Source of the DNA: Eutreptiella sp. 'Long Island Sound 2002'
Lineage: Eukaryota > Euglenozoa > Euglenophyceae > Eutreptiales > Eutreptiaceae
Reading direction: 5' to 3'
DNA length: 64,000 bases
Assembly (NCBI GenBank): GCA_964036045.1
Contig: OZ038391.1
Location: 37,237,833-37,301,832 of the forward strand
Shown here: positions 10,801 through 23,232 of the stretch, one piece after another
Layout: each line of letters begins with the position of its first letter
Position numbering within the stretch: position 1 is the stretch's first letter
Notes under the pieces: generated by a model
The model's input: the letters and a program-made list of their open reading frames with translations, nothing else
The model's database searches: none
What the model was told of the DNA's origin: nothing
Position numbers and translations under genes: made by a program

Positions 10801-13800
10801 CGGACCTATTGGGGGCTGAGGGAAGGGTATGCCGGAATTTTTGGGGGCTCGGGGGGGAGGTATGCCGGAACTTTTCTGGGCTCACGGGGGGCTATGCCGG
10901 AAATTTCGTGGGCTTAGGGGGGGGGGGTAAGAAATTGTGTGGCCTCAGGGGGGGGTATATCGGAACTTTTGTGGGCTCGGGGGGGGAGTATGCCGGAACC
11001 TTTGTGGGCTCAAGGGGGGGTATGCCGGAATTTTTGGGGGGCTTAGGGGGGGGAATGCCGGAACTTTTGGGGGCTCAAGGGGGGGTATGCCGGAGCTTTT
11101 GTGGGGCTTTGGGGGGGGGTATGCCGGATCTTTGGTGGGCTCAAGGGGGGGTATGCCGGAGCTTTTGTGGGCTCAAGGGGGGTCCTATTCCGAAACTTTT
11201 GTGGGCTCTGGGGGGGTATGCCGAAAGTATTGTGGGCTTAGGGGGTGGTATGCCGGAAGTTTGTGGGCTCAAGGGGGGGTATGCCGGAACTTTTGTGGGC
11301 TCAGGGGGGGCTATGCTGGAACTTTTGTGGGCTCGGGTGTGGGTATGCCGGAACTATCGTGGGCTTAGGGGGGGGTATGCCGCAACTTTGCTGGGCTTGG
11401 GGGGTATGCCGGAACAGTTGTGCGCTCAGGGGGAGTAGGCCGGAACTTTTGGGGGCTCAGGGGGGGGTGTGCCGGAACTTTTGTTGGCTCATGAGGGGGT
11501 ATGACGGGACTTTTGAGGGCTCAGGGGGGGGTATGCCGGAACTTCTCCGGGTTCACCGGGGGGTATGCCCGAACTTTTGTGGGCTCAGGGGGGGCTATGC
11601 CGGAATTTTTGTGGGCTTTGGGGGGGGTATGCCGGAACCTTTGTGGGCTTGGGGGGGGGGTATGCCGGAATTATTGTGCGCTCATGGGGGATATGGCAGA
11701 AATTTTGGGGGGTTCAGGGGGGGGGGTATGCCGGAACTTTTGTGCGGTCACAGGGGGGTATGTCGGAACTTTTGGGGGCTCACGGGGGGGTATGCCGGAA
11801 CTTTTGTGGGCTCGGGGGGGGGGTATGCCGGAACTTTTGTGGGCTCAGGGGGGGCAATGCTGGAGCTTTTGTGGGCGCAGGGGGGGCTGTGCCGGAACTT
11901 TTGTGGGCTCGGGGGGGGTATGCCGGAACTTTTGTGGGCTTGGGGGGGGGGTATGCCGGAACTTTTGTGGGCTTAGGCTGGGGTATGCCGGAACCTTTGT
12001 GGGCGCGGGGGGGGGGTATGCCGGAACTGTTGGGGGCTTAGGGGTTGGTATGCAGGAAGTTTTGAGGTGGTTAGGGGGGCCTATGCCGGAACTTTTGGTG
12101 GCTTTTGCGGGGGTATACCGGAACTTTTCTGGGCTTAGGGGGGTGTATGCCGGAACTGTTGTGCGCTCAGGGGGGTAGGCCGGAACTTTTGGGGGCTCAG
12201 GGCGGGTGTATGCCGGATCTTTTAGGGGCTTTTGGGTGGGTATGCCGGAACTTTTCTGGGCTTAGGGGGGGGTATGCCGGAACTATTGTGCGCTCAGGGG
12301 GGTAGGCCGAAAATTTTGGGGGCTCACGGGGGGGTATGACGGAACTTTTGGGGGCTCAGGGAAGGGTATGCCGGAATTTTTGAGGGCTCAGGGGGGGTAT
12401 GCCGGGACTTTCCCGGGCTCACGGGGGGGTATGCCGGAATTTTGGTGGGCTCAGGGGGGGCTATGCCGGAACCTTTGTGGGCTTAGGGAGGGGTATGCCG
12501 GAACTTTTGTGGGCGCAGGAGGGGGTATGCCGGAACTTTTGTGGGCTTAGGGGGGGGTATGCCAGAACCTTTGGGGGCTTTGGGGGGGGTATGCCGGAAC
12601 GGTTGTGCGCTCAAGGGGGGTATGCCGGAACTTTTGGGGGCTCCAGGGGGGGTATGCCAGAACTTTTGGGGGCTCAAGGGGGGGTAGGCCAGAACTTTTG
12701 TGGGCTAAGGGGGGGGTATGCCGGAACTTTTGTGGGCTCTGGGGGGGGGGTATGCCGAAACTTTTGTGGGCTCAGGTGGAGGGTATGCCGGAACTTTTGT
12801 GGGCTCAGAGGGGGGTATGCCGGAAATTTTGTGGGCTCGGGGGGGGGGTATGCCGGAACTATCGTGGGCTTAGGGGGGGTATGCCGGAATTTTTGTGGGC
12901 TCAGGGGGGGCTATGCCGGAACTTTTGTGGGCTTAGGGGGGGGTTTGCCGGAACTTTTGGGGGCTTTGTGGGGGGTATGCCAGAACTTTTGGGGGCTTTG
13001 GGGGGGGTATGCCGGAAGTTTTGGGGGCTCAGTGGGGGGTAGGCCGGAACTTTTGTGGGCTCACGGGGGGTATGCCGGAACTTTTGTGGGCTCGGGTGGG
13101 GGGGTATGCCGGAACTTTTGTGGGCGTACGGGGGGGTATGCCGGGACTTTTGTCGGCTCAGGGGGAGCACTGCCGGAGCTTTTGTGGGCGCAGGGGGGGA
13201 TATGCCGGACCTTTTGTGGGCTCTGGGGGGTTGGTGCCGGAGCTTTTGTGGGCTCAGGGGGGGGTATGCCGGAAAATTTGTGGGCTCAGGGGGGGCTATG
13301 CCGGAAATTTTGTGGGCTCGGGGGGGGGTATGCCGGAACTTTTGGGGGCTTAGGGGGGGGTATGCCAGAACTTTTGTGGGCTTAGAGTGGGGTATGCCGG
13401 AACCGCCGGGGGGGTATGCCGGAAGTTTTGGGGCGCTTAGGGGAGGGTATGCCGGAACTTTTGGGGGCTTTTGGGGGGGGTATGCCGGAACTTTGCTGGG
13501 CTTGGGGGGGGTATGCCGGAACTGTTGTGCGCTCAGGGGGGGTAGGCTGGAACTTTTGTGGGCTCACGGGGGGGGTATGACGGAACTTTTGGGGCCTCAG
13601 GGAAGGGTATGCCGGAATTTTTGAGGGCTCAGGGGGGGTATGCCGGAACTTTTCCGGGCTCACCGGGGGGTATGCCGGAACTTTTGTGGGCTCAGGGAGG
13701 GCTATGCCGGAACTTTTGTGGGCTTAGGGGGGGTATGCCGGAACTTTTGGGGGCTTTGGCGGGGGTATGGCAGAAAGTTTGGGGGCTTTGGGGGGGGTAT

Positions 13801-15183
13801 GCCGGAACTTTTGTGGGCTTAGGGGGGGGTGTGCCGGAACTTTTGTGGGCTTAGGGGGGGGTATGCCGGAACTGTTGTGCGCTCAAGGGGGGGTATGCCG
13901 GAAGTTTTGGGGGCTCGGGGGGGGGTATGCCGAAACTTTTGTAGGGCTCCCGGGGGGGTATGCCGGAACTTTTGGTGGCTCATGGGGGGGGTATGCCGCA
14001 AATTTTGGGGTATGCCGGAAGTTTTGTGGGCTTACGGGGGGTATGCCGGAACTTTTGGGGGCTCAAGGGGGGGTATGCCGGAACTTTTGGGGGCTTAGGG
14101 GGGGGTATGCCGGAGCTTTTGTGGGCTCACGGGGGGCTATGCCGGAAGTTTTGTGGGCTCGGGGTGGGTATGCCGGAACTTTTGTGGGCTTGGGGGGGGG
14201 GTATGCCGGATCTTTTGGGGGCTTTGGGGGGGGTATGCCGGAACTGTTGTGCGCTCAGGGGGGGGTATGCCAGAACTTTTGGCGGCTCAGCGGGGGGTAT
14301 GCCAGAAATTTTGGGGGCTCAAGGGGGGGTAAGCCGGAACCTTTGTGGGCTCATGGGGGGGCAATGCCGGAACTTTTGGGGCCTCTGGGGGGGCTATGTC
14401 GGAAGTCTTGTGGGCTCGGGGGGGGTATGCCGGAACTTTTGTGGGCTTGGGGGGAGGGGGTGCCGGAACTTTTGTGGGCTTTGGGGGGGGGGTATGCCGG
14501 TAGTTTTGTGGGCTTTGGGCGGGGTATGCCGCAGCTTTTGTGGGCTCAAGGGGGGTATGCCATAGCTTTTGTGGGCTCAGGGGGGGCTATGCCGGGACCT
14601 TTGTGGACTCAGGGGGGGGTATGCCGGAACTATCGTGGGCTTAGGGGGGGTATGCCGTAACTTTTGTGGGCTTAGGGGGGGGTATGCCGGAACCGTTGTG
14701 GGCTCCGGGGAGGTATGCAGAAACTTTTGGGGGCTTGCGGGGGGGTGTGCCGTAACTTTTGAAGGGCTTAGGGGGGGGTATGCCGGAACTTTTGGGGGCT
14801 TTGGGGGGGTATGCCAGAATTTTTCGGGGCTTTGGGGGGGGTATGCCGGAACTTTTGTGGGCTTAGGGGGGGGGTATGCCGGAACTGTTATGCGCTCACG
14901 GGGGGTATGCCGGAACTTTTGTGGGCTGAGGGGCGGGGTATGCCGGAACGTTTGTGGACTTAGGGCGGGGTATGCCGGAACTTTCGGGGGCTCTCGGGGG
15001 GGTATGCCTAAAACTTTTGTGAGCTTGGGGGGGGCGTTGCCGGAACTTTTGTGGGCTCAAAGGGGGGTATGCTGGAACCTTTGTGGGTTCGGGGGTGGGT
15101 ATGCCGGAACTTTTTTGGCCTTAGGGGGGGGTATGCCGGAACTTTTGGGGGCTTAGGGGGGCGCATGCCGGAACTTTTGGCAG
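4845..15183 (+). repeat. 33-bp G-rich minisatellite, block A (about 10.3 kb)
   Basis: More than 300 tandem copies of a 31-35 bp unit: TATGCCGGAACTTTT, then a variable GTGGGCT or GGGGCT, then TAG or CAG, then a G run of 5-9. Length varies mainly in the G run. Variant units recur in the same order at several places (4854-4985 and 5330-5465; 5041-5165, 6077-6260 and 11480-11610; 9360-9420 and 9490-9550), which shows higher-order duplication. Long plus-strand ORFs across it are a by-product: units with CAG lack the stop that units with TAG carry in the MPELLWA frame. No function is visible. Confidence 0.97.
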
Positions 15184-16199
15184 TCTAGGCCATGAAGCAA
15201 CGGATACTTGGCTACCGAACGCCCCCGTGTCACAGGCGACCGGTCATTGCTACGCAAAGTTCAATCTGTTCCTCGTATTGTGCATTAATCACGACTGGAA
15301 TGTTCCTTTGTGTACCTGCTCACAGGTCTGCTATGCTTACGAAACACCAATACTATAGCTCCTCGAAATCGACTACCTCAAGCGATCCTCAACATGAAGA
15401 TCTCAACTTCGATATCATTGCACCTTGACATAATGTAATATCATGCCTTCCGAGTTCCCCCGGCTGGAGACCCACAAGTGAAGCTTAAAAGCGTTGCAGA
15501 GGCTCTACAGTGCTCCCCGACACTCATTCGGTCTTGGGGAATCCAACAGCGGGCCATAGGAAGCTTTACGCCCCTGCCCAAACGTCAGCAACACTCAGAG
15601 AAAGCGAAGGCTGACAGGTCGTTGCCAACACTTAGAGAAACCGCGGGTAGTGGGGTCAGGGCCGGAGGGGCCCTGAAGCACCAAGTTCGGCTGCCTGTAA
15701 TCAAACAAAATGTAAACTCTATATATACTGGTCACTGTCTGGTCGGCTCGGCATGTTGAAAAGAAGCAGGCTCAAAACTCATCATCTAACTCCTGATGTG
15801 CCGGTGACATTTCCACTGGAGCCGCATTCGGCCACTGCTCCTGACAGGTGTCCAGATGCAACCGAGCAACGGGGCTCAACTACGCGCATGTCCAAGACAA
15901 TGAATTAATCCTCTCAATATTGATCATTTGAATCCTCCCCCCGGATCCTGCGGGGTGTCGCGGCAGTCGGTTGGGGTGTTACTGATCTTCATAATGACGT
16001 CAAACCCATCCTTCACACATCCAAAGACGGGGCGCTTGGAGGAGGGGAATAGGTCCGTGTTCTCACCGGTGGCATAACACCAGTGAGACCCTCCGCGACA
16101 GGGCGCGGGGCCTGTTGCCAGCTCATTAGAAATGTTGCCTCTTGCATTGTGCTGCACCTCCAGCTCATTAAGAATGTCGCCTCCTGCTTTGGGGGTCTA
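15184..16199. other. Unique 1-kb segment interrupting the minisatellite
   Basis: Non-repetitive, less G-rich sequence between blocks A and B. Both edges show GTCTAGG inside an otherwise array-like context (about 15181 and 16193), compatible with an insertion and short target duplication, though the array itself is too repetitive to prove it. A 28-bp near-repeat beginning CCAGCTCATTA occurs at 16118 and 16160. A TATATATA stretch lies at about 15720. Short ORFs on both strands match nothing I recognise. Confidence 0.5.
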
Positions 16200-17745
16200 G
16201 GGGGGGGTATGCCGGAAAGGTTATGGCCTTAGGGTGGGGTATGCAGGAACTTTTGGGGGCTTAGGGGGGGGTATGCCGGAACTTTTGGGGGCTTGTGGGG
16301 GGGGGATGCCGGAACTGGTGTGCGCTCAGGGGGGGTATGCGGGAACTTTTGGAAGCTCGGGGGGGGGGGTATGCCGGAACTTTTGTGGGCTTATGCGGGG
16401 GGCATGCCGGAGCTTTTGTGGGCTTAGGGGGGTTATGCCAGAACTTTTGGGGGCTGAGGGAGGGGTATGCCCGAACTTTTGGGGGCTCAGGGGGGGGTAT
16501 GCCAGAACTTTTGGGGGCTCAGGGGGGGGTATGCCGGAACTTTTGGGGGCTTGTGGGGGGGGGATGCCGGAACTGGTGTGCGCTCAGGGGGGGTATGCGG
16601 GAACTTTTGGAAGCTCGGGGGGGGGGTATGCCGGAACTTTTGTGGGCTTATGCGGAGGGCATGCCGGAGCTTTTGTGGGCTTAGGGGGGTTATGCCACAA
16701 CTTTTGGGGGCTGAGGGAGGGGTATGCCCGAACTTTTGGGGGCTCAGGGGGGGGGGTATGCCAGAACTTTTGGGGGCTCAGGGGGGGGTATGCCGGAACG
16801 TTTGGGGGCTTAGGGGGGGGTATGCCGGAACTTTTGGGATCTTAGGGGGGGGTATGCATGAACTTTTGGGGGCGTAGACGGGGGTATGCCGGAACTTTTG
16901 GGCGCTTAGGGGGTGGTATCTCAGATCTTTTGGGGGAATGGAGGGAGGGTATTCCGGATCTTTTGGAGGCTTAGGGTTGGTGCCGTAACTTTTGGGGGCT
17001 TAGAGGGGGGTATGCCGGAACTTTGAGGGGCTTGGGGGGGGATATGCCGGAACTTTTGGGGGTTTCGGGGGGGGGTATGCCCGAACTTTTGGGGGCTCAG
17101 GCGGGGTGTGCCGGAACTTTTGTGGGCTCAAAGAGGGGTATGCCGGAACATTTGGGGGCTTAGGGGGGGGCATGCCGGAACTTTTGGCGCCTCAGGGGGG
17201 GGTATGGCGGTACTTTTGAGGGCTTGGGGGGGTATGCCAGAAGTTTTTGGGGCTTAGGGGGGGGAAAGCCGGAACTTTTGGGGGCTTCGGGGGGGGGTAT
17301 GCCGGAACTTTTGGGGGCTCAAGGGGGGTATGCCGGAAATTTTGAAGGCGTAGCGGGGGGTATGCCGGAACTTTTGGGGGCTTCAGGGACCGGTATGCCA
17401 GAACTTTTGGGGGCTTCGGGGAGGGTATGCCGGAGCTTTTGGGGGCTTAGGGGGGGTGTGCCGGAACTGGTGCGGGCTTAGGGGGGGGAGGATGCCGGAA
17501 CTTTGGGGGCTTAGGGGGGGGTACGCCGGAACTTTTGGGGGCTTAGGGGGGGGTATGCCGAAACTTTGAGGGGCTTGGCGCGGGGTATGCCGGAACTTTG
17601 CGGGGCTCAAAGGGGGGTATGCCGGAACTTTTGGGGGCTTAGGGGGGGGTACTCCGGATGTTCTAGGGGCTTATGGGGGGGTATCCCGGAACTTTTTGGG
17701 GCTTTGGGGGGGGGGGCATACTGGAAATTTTGTAACAACGCCATG
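16200..17745 (+). repeat. 33-bp minisatellite, block B
   Basis: Same unit and orientation as block A. A segment of about 257 bp (from about 16265) is repeated almost exactly next to itself (from about 16520), including rare variants GGAAGCTCGG and GCTTGTGGGGG, which indicates recent local duplication. The right edge cuts into the RT of retroelement copy 2 at about 17745. Confidence 0.95.
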
Positions 17746-18205
17746 GGGGTGGGGGCACCATGGGTCTCACCAAATCACCCAAAATACGCTGGCAAAAAAT
17801 TGGTGAAAATTTCCACCCAAATGGCAGCCTATCTAGGGCGAGGACCTGGCCACCCGGCCTGTCCCGAAAACGGAACGCCTCGCGCATCTGTGGGGGGAGG
17901 CGAGAACTCCAGAAAGCGTTGGTGACATCGACGTGGGTGCAAAAAAGGCGCCGGGATCGGGGAGTGGCAGCCAGCAGCTGTGCTATCCCCTCCCCAGACG
18001 ACAATTGGAACATTGGTGGGTCGCCGATCCGATCGTTCATGCCCAAGCAGGACAGGATGAGACAGACCTTCTCACTACTTTTGGGTATGATGAACAGCAA
18101 GCACGAGGGCGGTAACGGCGTTGCGCTAATCACCCCGGACCATGTCCGCCATGTCCGCCACCCCCGGTCCGACGGTACCCGAACCTCCATTGGGGTCTGC
18201 CTCTA
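17746..18205 (-). pseudogene. Reverse transcriptase fragment of element 2, cut by the minisatellite
   Basis: Visible RT motifs: FIIPKSSEKVCLILSC (about 18060-18105), box A in THVDVTNAFW (about 17935-17960) and LDRLPFGWKFSPIFCQRIL (about 17795-17850). These align block by block with the RT at 1-1030. Homology stops about 17760, before the YxDD catalytic box, where G-rich satellite-like sequence begins. The fragment cannot encode an active polymerase. Confidence 0.8.
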
Positions 18206-19359
18206 CGTCGTAATCTAGGGCGTCCCGTAAAAAGGACTCGGGCCCCAATTCCCTCCGCTGGGCCTGGCGATAAAGTAGGAGCCCATCTTACCCAAGCCTT
18301 TTGCAGTGAGGGTCGGGTCAGAGCGCGCCATGTGGGGAATGGGGGACGTGGCCAGGTGCGCCAATCCTTCCCACGCATCCTCTGGCAGCTCGGTAAAGCT
18401 CTGCAGGAGTACTCGCAACGCCTCCTCCAGCTTGAAATCCTCCGCCGTGCTAAAGATCCTCTCCAAAAACATATGGGATCTCTTAAACATGAGCTCCAAA
18501 GGGCAGGACAACTTACGTGCGATCTATGGCAGAGATGGTGCCAGGACCTGCATGAATTGGACAAAGAATGGAAGTTCCGCCTTCGCAGCCCCATCTTGCA
18601 AGGACGAGGGGGGGGGGTTCAGGGGGGGGCTTGGGGGGCAATCCCACGGAAGGTGGTGGGGGCGGCAGGGAGCCTAATTGTCTACGTGCAGAAGAGGGAG
18701 AACAAGAAAAGGGGGAGATAAGGAATTAGGATTGCCGCTGGCGCCCCTCGAATTTTGCTGAAATGCCCGTGGCCTGCTGGACCATGCCCTGGCCCGGCCT
18801 CTCATAGCCAATGGCGCGTCGTTTAGGCGATGTTCCCGTCCCGAGCGCAACTTGCGCGGTGCGGGTCCTAAGAACAAAGCGCTAGGGTGTGGGGGGACCC
18901 CAGGGGGGACAAACTCCACTCCCACCTGCGGGCTAGCCTACCCCCCCCCCCCCTTCAGCACCACTAGGGACCCCTAGAGCCCGAACTGTGCGTCTGTCCG
19001 GCCTGTCCCGGGTTGTTGGTGGGGGTACTTGCCGCTTGCGCTTGCGTCGCCCCCCCCCCCCGGTGGCTCGGCCCTGCCGGTCGTTCCTCGGCGCCGGACC
19101 TGAAGGCTAGGTCCGTAGGGGCCCCCCTCCCGACCGGCGGCTCCATGATCTTGACATCCGAGTCGGATGACTCACAGGAGCTGGAGCCCTCGGAACTTGT
19201 AGAAGAACTGTCCGATTCCTGGCCAGGAGGGCCGCCGTGGTCGCCCCCAACCACCGTCGCAGGTGGCTCAGCAGCCACGGCGCCACGGTGTGGGAGAACA
19301 TGAAGAAGGACGGCCCCGGCGTAGCCCAGGGACTCTTCCACTGTGTCCGCTCCAAACAT
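18206..19359 (-). pseudogene. Linker and pre-RT region of element 2
   Basis: The 3' part (18511-18215) encodes a helical stretch (ERIFSTAEDFKLEEALRVLL, then TAKGLGKMGSYFIARP) in the position of the pre-RT segment of copy 1. The 5' part (19359-18964) is proline-, serine- and acid-rich (a DSSSTSSEGSSSCESSDSD tract), a disordered linker. Frames change between the parts. Poly-C/G runs at 18940-18960 and 19050 are likely frameshift sites or sequence errors. Confidence 0.45.
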
Positions 19360-19439
19360 AGCAAAAACCCAAAGAGATAGGGATTGGCCACCGGAGGCTC
19401 CTCAACTCCTGTTCCAGGGCATGGCACGGCCGATGACGC

Positions 19440-20318
19440 CAACACTCCATGATCAAGGAAAGCTGTCGGGTATCGCATGGCAATCCCCATAGAAGCCTAG
19501 CCCCTCCACCACTTAAAGTAGGGAAGCCCTGGCTTTTGGTACCAACAGGAGGCCGCGCCTCCTCTCCTGAGGCTGTGCCATGCATAGTCGCTCCACCGCG
19601 ACCCGCCGAGGAGAGTGGTGAGGCAGTCCTCAAGGACTGCCTCCCCCCCGCTGAAGATGGGCTGGTCCGTGGGGAGGCCTTGCTGCTTGCAGTATTCCGA
19701 CAGGTAGGCAGCCCAAGACATGCCAAACGTGAAGAGAGGCCTCCGGTGCCACCCTCTGGGGCCTCCCGCCTTCATGCAGTAGAAAGACACCCCACCAGCC
19801 TCAAGCAGGTCGAAGGGGCGGACTGACGCCGACTCCCCAACCCTCCAGAAGCAGAGCTAGGATAGGACGACAAAGGCCACAAAGGCGCGGTCCCTCTCCA
19901 ATGTCGCCCGCTTCCATAGGTGGCGGAGCATCTCCGGGGTCGCATGATCCTGCGCCCCTGGCTTGGCACCTCCTCCCGCGATGTGCCTGTGGATGGCGCC
20001 AACAAGGGGCGGGACGATGCACACGTCTTCAAGGGCACGGACCGCGGAGAAGATGCCCCGCATCCCCGACGCTGACTGGCCTTCGTCTGACTTCTCGGAG
20101 AGGCATACTGCCAGAACCTTAGCGATTCCCAGATCTGGGCTCTCCCGCGCCTCGACAGCCGCCAGTTGACCGATGGCCGATCGATACCTCTGACGGGTAC
20201 TGGGGCGCCATGCCTGCACCGCCCTCGCTCGGACGCCGCCTTCTCCGTCTCCTTTGGCGGGCTTCTCCCACATCTGCCTAGCTTGGCGAAAGGACGTCGC
20301 CTCCAGGCCCCACACCAT
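19440..20318 (-). pseudogene. Tyrosine recombinase of DIRS-like element 2, two in-frame stops
   Basis: One frame carries the whole enzyme. The N-terminal helical domain begins near RPSTRQRYRSAIGQLAAVEA (about 20150-20210). The arginine box is FWRVGESASVRPFDL (about 19810-19855), followed by GGVSFYCMKAGGPRGWHRRP. The second box is YAWHSLRRGGAAS (about 19545-19590, H-x-x-R). The C-terminal ASMGIAMRYPTAFLDHG (about 19450-19495) holds the likely tyrosine nucleophile. TAG stops at 19857-19859 and 19497-19499 break it; the second stands where a tryptophan would be expected after KWWRG. Expected role is integration of the element. Confidence 0.82.
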
Positions 20319-20417
20319 GGTCCCCGGCGTGTCCGGGGATCCCCCTCTGGACGCCGACAGGTCACGCAGCCGCGGGGTAGGCTCCCCAACTTGGGCGCCC
20401 CTGTCGAACTCGAAGAG

Positions 20418-21614
20418 TCACGACCAGTGGGGACACTGGAAGTGCCGATGCCTGTGTTTGCCCTCCTCGACTCTCAGGGACGTGCACTTGCGACAGTCCC
20501 CACTCGGGGCAGCGTTGACCTGGATGTGGTTGCCGTTTGCTGCTACCCATCGCAGGATCCCCTCTTCGGTAAGGAACCTGACCCTACGGTACACGAAGGC
20601 GGCTCCCCCTTTCTGCAGGGCCTCTTCCCATGGCAATTTGTCGAGGGTCTCCCTCGCCTTGGCGCTCATCTCGTGAGCGTGATACCGCTGTTGGTATGCC
20701 CCCTGGGACCGAAGCATGGTTGCCCTGATGCGGTAAGCCAGGGCATCACCCGGCGGGAGGTCGCGTAGGCGTATGGTTCGCTGCCAAGAACTGCTTGAGT
20801 GCCGCCGACGACTCCCGCATCCAATGCGGAGTCTTGTCCCTGCCCAAGAACTCCTCAATGCCATTGAGGGTCAGATCCAGCACCACGCTTTTAGCGGAGA
20901 CCTTTTGGGCTTCGAGTCGGGCCCTCGGGCCCTCTAGCTCCATATCTTGCTTGTGTAGAGCAGCTCGGAGCTCAGCCTGGGAAGCGTCCTAAGGCACTAA
21001 AGAAGAAGCGGCAGGGGGGGCGGCAGCCACTGTTGGAGCCGCTTCCCCACCCTGGTTACCACCCTGGTTGGGTTCCTGCAGTGGTCGAGGGGGAGAGCGA
21101 AACATCATGATCTAGCAATAGTTTTTCAAAAGCCTGTAGAAGAGAGCAGTGGGGGGGGTCGAAGTGGAAAACCCGGCTTGGGAGACAAACAGGTTTCCAA
21201 GAGCAGGAAGACTCGATCAAGGTGACCTGATGTGGGGTATGGTCGCTCTCGGCCCAATAGCTCGATTATAAGGAAGACTGGCTCCCACTGGTCCCAGGCC
21301 ACTGACAACGAGGAAGTTGGTATAGCAGAGCTGGACGGACTGTCGGCGTGTGTGATGAGCGCAGCAATCCTCGGTGTGGACATATTCACGCGCCTCCTTT
21401 TCGGCAGTGGACACCTGGTGAGGGATTCCGCGGTAGAGATTGTCTTTGGAGTGGACGGCGAAAAGTCGGCTAGAATTGTGCCCTCTGATGGGGCGTCGGG
21501 CAACTGCGGTGGCGTAGTGTAGGTAGAAGCTTGTGCTCCCCCTAGTTCAGCTTCGATCTCTGCTTGTCGCTGTTTGGTTTCCCACGCGACTGGTGAATAC
21601 GCTTGAGGTGGCAC
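20418..21614 (-). pseudogene. gag-like region of element 2 with Cys/His knuckle
   Basis: Three fragments in different frames. 21614-21126 is Pro/Ser/Thr-rich with a basic patch (PLPKRRRV). 20943-20746 is helical. 20864-20418 ends in CRKC...KHRHRHFQC (about 20422-20490), a zinc-knuckle-like cluster in the same relative place as in copy 1. It directly precedes the YR. Nucleic-acid binding is inferred from the knuckle and the basic stretches. Frame changes show decay or sequence error. Confidence 0.5.
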
Positions 21615-21704
21615 TTCCGGAGTGTCCTCTGTTCTTCACATGTTTATAGCCCAGAGGGCTGGGCAGGCATGGCAGTGACACACACAAAAAAATAGACACT
21701 CAGA

Positions 21705-23232
21705 CAGTTTGGAGGCTCGGGGGGGGGGTTTGCTGGGGACTTTTGTGGCCTTAGGGGAGGTTATGCCGGAACTTTTGGGGGCTTAGGGGGGGTATGCCAG
21801 AACTTTTGTGGGCTTCGGGGAACTTTTGTGGGCTTGAGAGGGTCCTTGCCGGGACTTTTGTGAGCTCACGGGGGGTATGCCGGAAATTTTGTGGGCTCAC
21901 GTCACGGGGGGGGGTATGCCGGATTTTTCGTGGGCTCATGGGGAGGGTATGCCGGAACTTTTGGGGGCTGAGGGGAGGGGGGTATGCCGGGACTTTTGTG
22001 GGTTGGGAGGGGGGTATGCTAGAACTTTAGTGGGCTTCCGGGGGGGGGTTACGCCATAACTTTTGTGGGCTTAGGAAGGGTTATGCCGGAACTTTTGTGG
22101 GCTTGGGGAGGGGTATGCCGCAATGTTTGTGGGCTTAGGGGGGGGGGGTATGCCGCAACTTTTGTGGGGTCAAGGGGGGTTATGCCGGAAATTTTGTGGG
22201 CTGGGGGGGGTTATGCCAGAAATTTTGTGGGCTGAGAGGGGGGTGGCCCAGAACTCTTGTGGGCTTGGGGAGGGATATGCCGGAACTTGTGTGGGCTTAA
22301 GGGGGGGGTATGCCGGAAGTTTTGTCGGCTCACGGGGGTGTATGCCGCAATGTTTGGGGGCTCAGGGGGGGGTATGCCGGACTTTTGTGGGGTCAAGGGG
22401 GCTCATCCCGGAAATTTTGTGGGCTGGAGGGGGGGTATGCCGCAATGTTTGTGGGCTTATAGTGGGGGGGTAGGCCTGAAGTTTTGTGGGCTTAGGGGGG
22501 GTAGGCCGGAACTTTTGTGGGCTTCGGGGGGTATGCCGGAAATTTCGTGGGCTCGCGGAGGTGTATGCCCGAACTGTTGTGGGCTCAAAGGTGGGTATGC
22601 CGGAACTGTTGTGGGCTAAAGGTGGGGTTTGCCGGAACTTGTGTAGGCTCGGGGGGGGGGATGCCGCAACTTTGGTGGGCTCAGAGGGTGGTATGCCGGG
22701 CCTTTCGTGGGCTTAGGGGGAGGTATACCGGAACATTTGTGGGGTCAACGGGGGGGTATGCCGGAACTTTTGTGGGCTCAAGGGGGGGTATACCGGAATT
22801 TTTGTGGGGTCAACGGGGGGTATGCCGGAAATTTCGTGGGCTTAGGGGGGCGTATACCGGAACTTTTGTGGGCTCGGGGGGGGTATGCCGGATCTTTTCT
22901 AGGCTGAGGGGGGCGGATGCCGGAACTTTTGTGGGCTTAGGGGGGGGTCTGCCGGAACTTTTGAGGGCTTGGGGGGGGGGTATGCCGGAACTTTTGGGGG
23001 CTTAGGGGGGGGTTTGCCGGATCCTTTGAAGGCTTAGGGTGGGGGTATGCCGGAACTTTTGGGAGCTTGGGGGGGGGTATGCCGGAACTTCTGGGGGCTT
23101 AGGGGGGGGTATGCCGGACTTTTGCGGGCTTAGGGGGGGGTATGCCGGATATTTTGGGGGCTTGGGGGGGGGTATGCCGGAACTTTTGTGGGGTCAACGG
23201 GGGGTATGCCGGAACTTTCGTGGGCTTAGTGT
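21705..23232 (+). repeat. 33-bp minisatellite, block C
   Basis: Same unit and orientation, somewhat more diverged at its left edge next to the retroelement (21705-22060), more regular after. Units with TCAACGGGG (for example 22746 and 22811) are characteristic of this block and recur in blocks D and E. From about 22821 it forms the first part of the 2054-bp tandem duplication. Confidence 0.95.

Larger units (their letters stand above)
17746..21704 (-). mobile_element. DIRS-like retrotransposon copy 2, decayed and 3'-truncated
   Basis: Minus-strand order: gag-like with knuckle (21614-20418), YR (20318-19440), Ser-rich linker (19359-18674), pre-RT (18594-18200) and RT N-terminal half (18190-17746). 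The arrangement mirrors copy 1, but the sequences are clearly different, so it is a related family rather than a recent duplicate. It lies within the 33-bp minisatellite, which replaces everything after the RT fingers/palm start; YLDD, RNase H and the 3' terminus are missing. Several stops and frameshifts are present. Confidence 0.78.

Noticed and set aside
4845-15183. Dozens of 60-330-codon plus-strand ORFs rich in MPELLWAQGG/VCRNFCGLRGG/YAGTFVGSGG
   Set aside because: They are the three frames of a 33-bp repeat. Frame switches follow G-run length, and stops appear whenever a unit has TAG instead of CAG, so there is no sign of coding selection.
1894-19859. Reassigned stop codons (UAA/UAG read as sense) as an explanation for in-frame stops in both YR genes
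   Set aside because: Only three stops, two types, one at an expected Trp position; the HID1-like exons show no such stops. Simple decay is enough.
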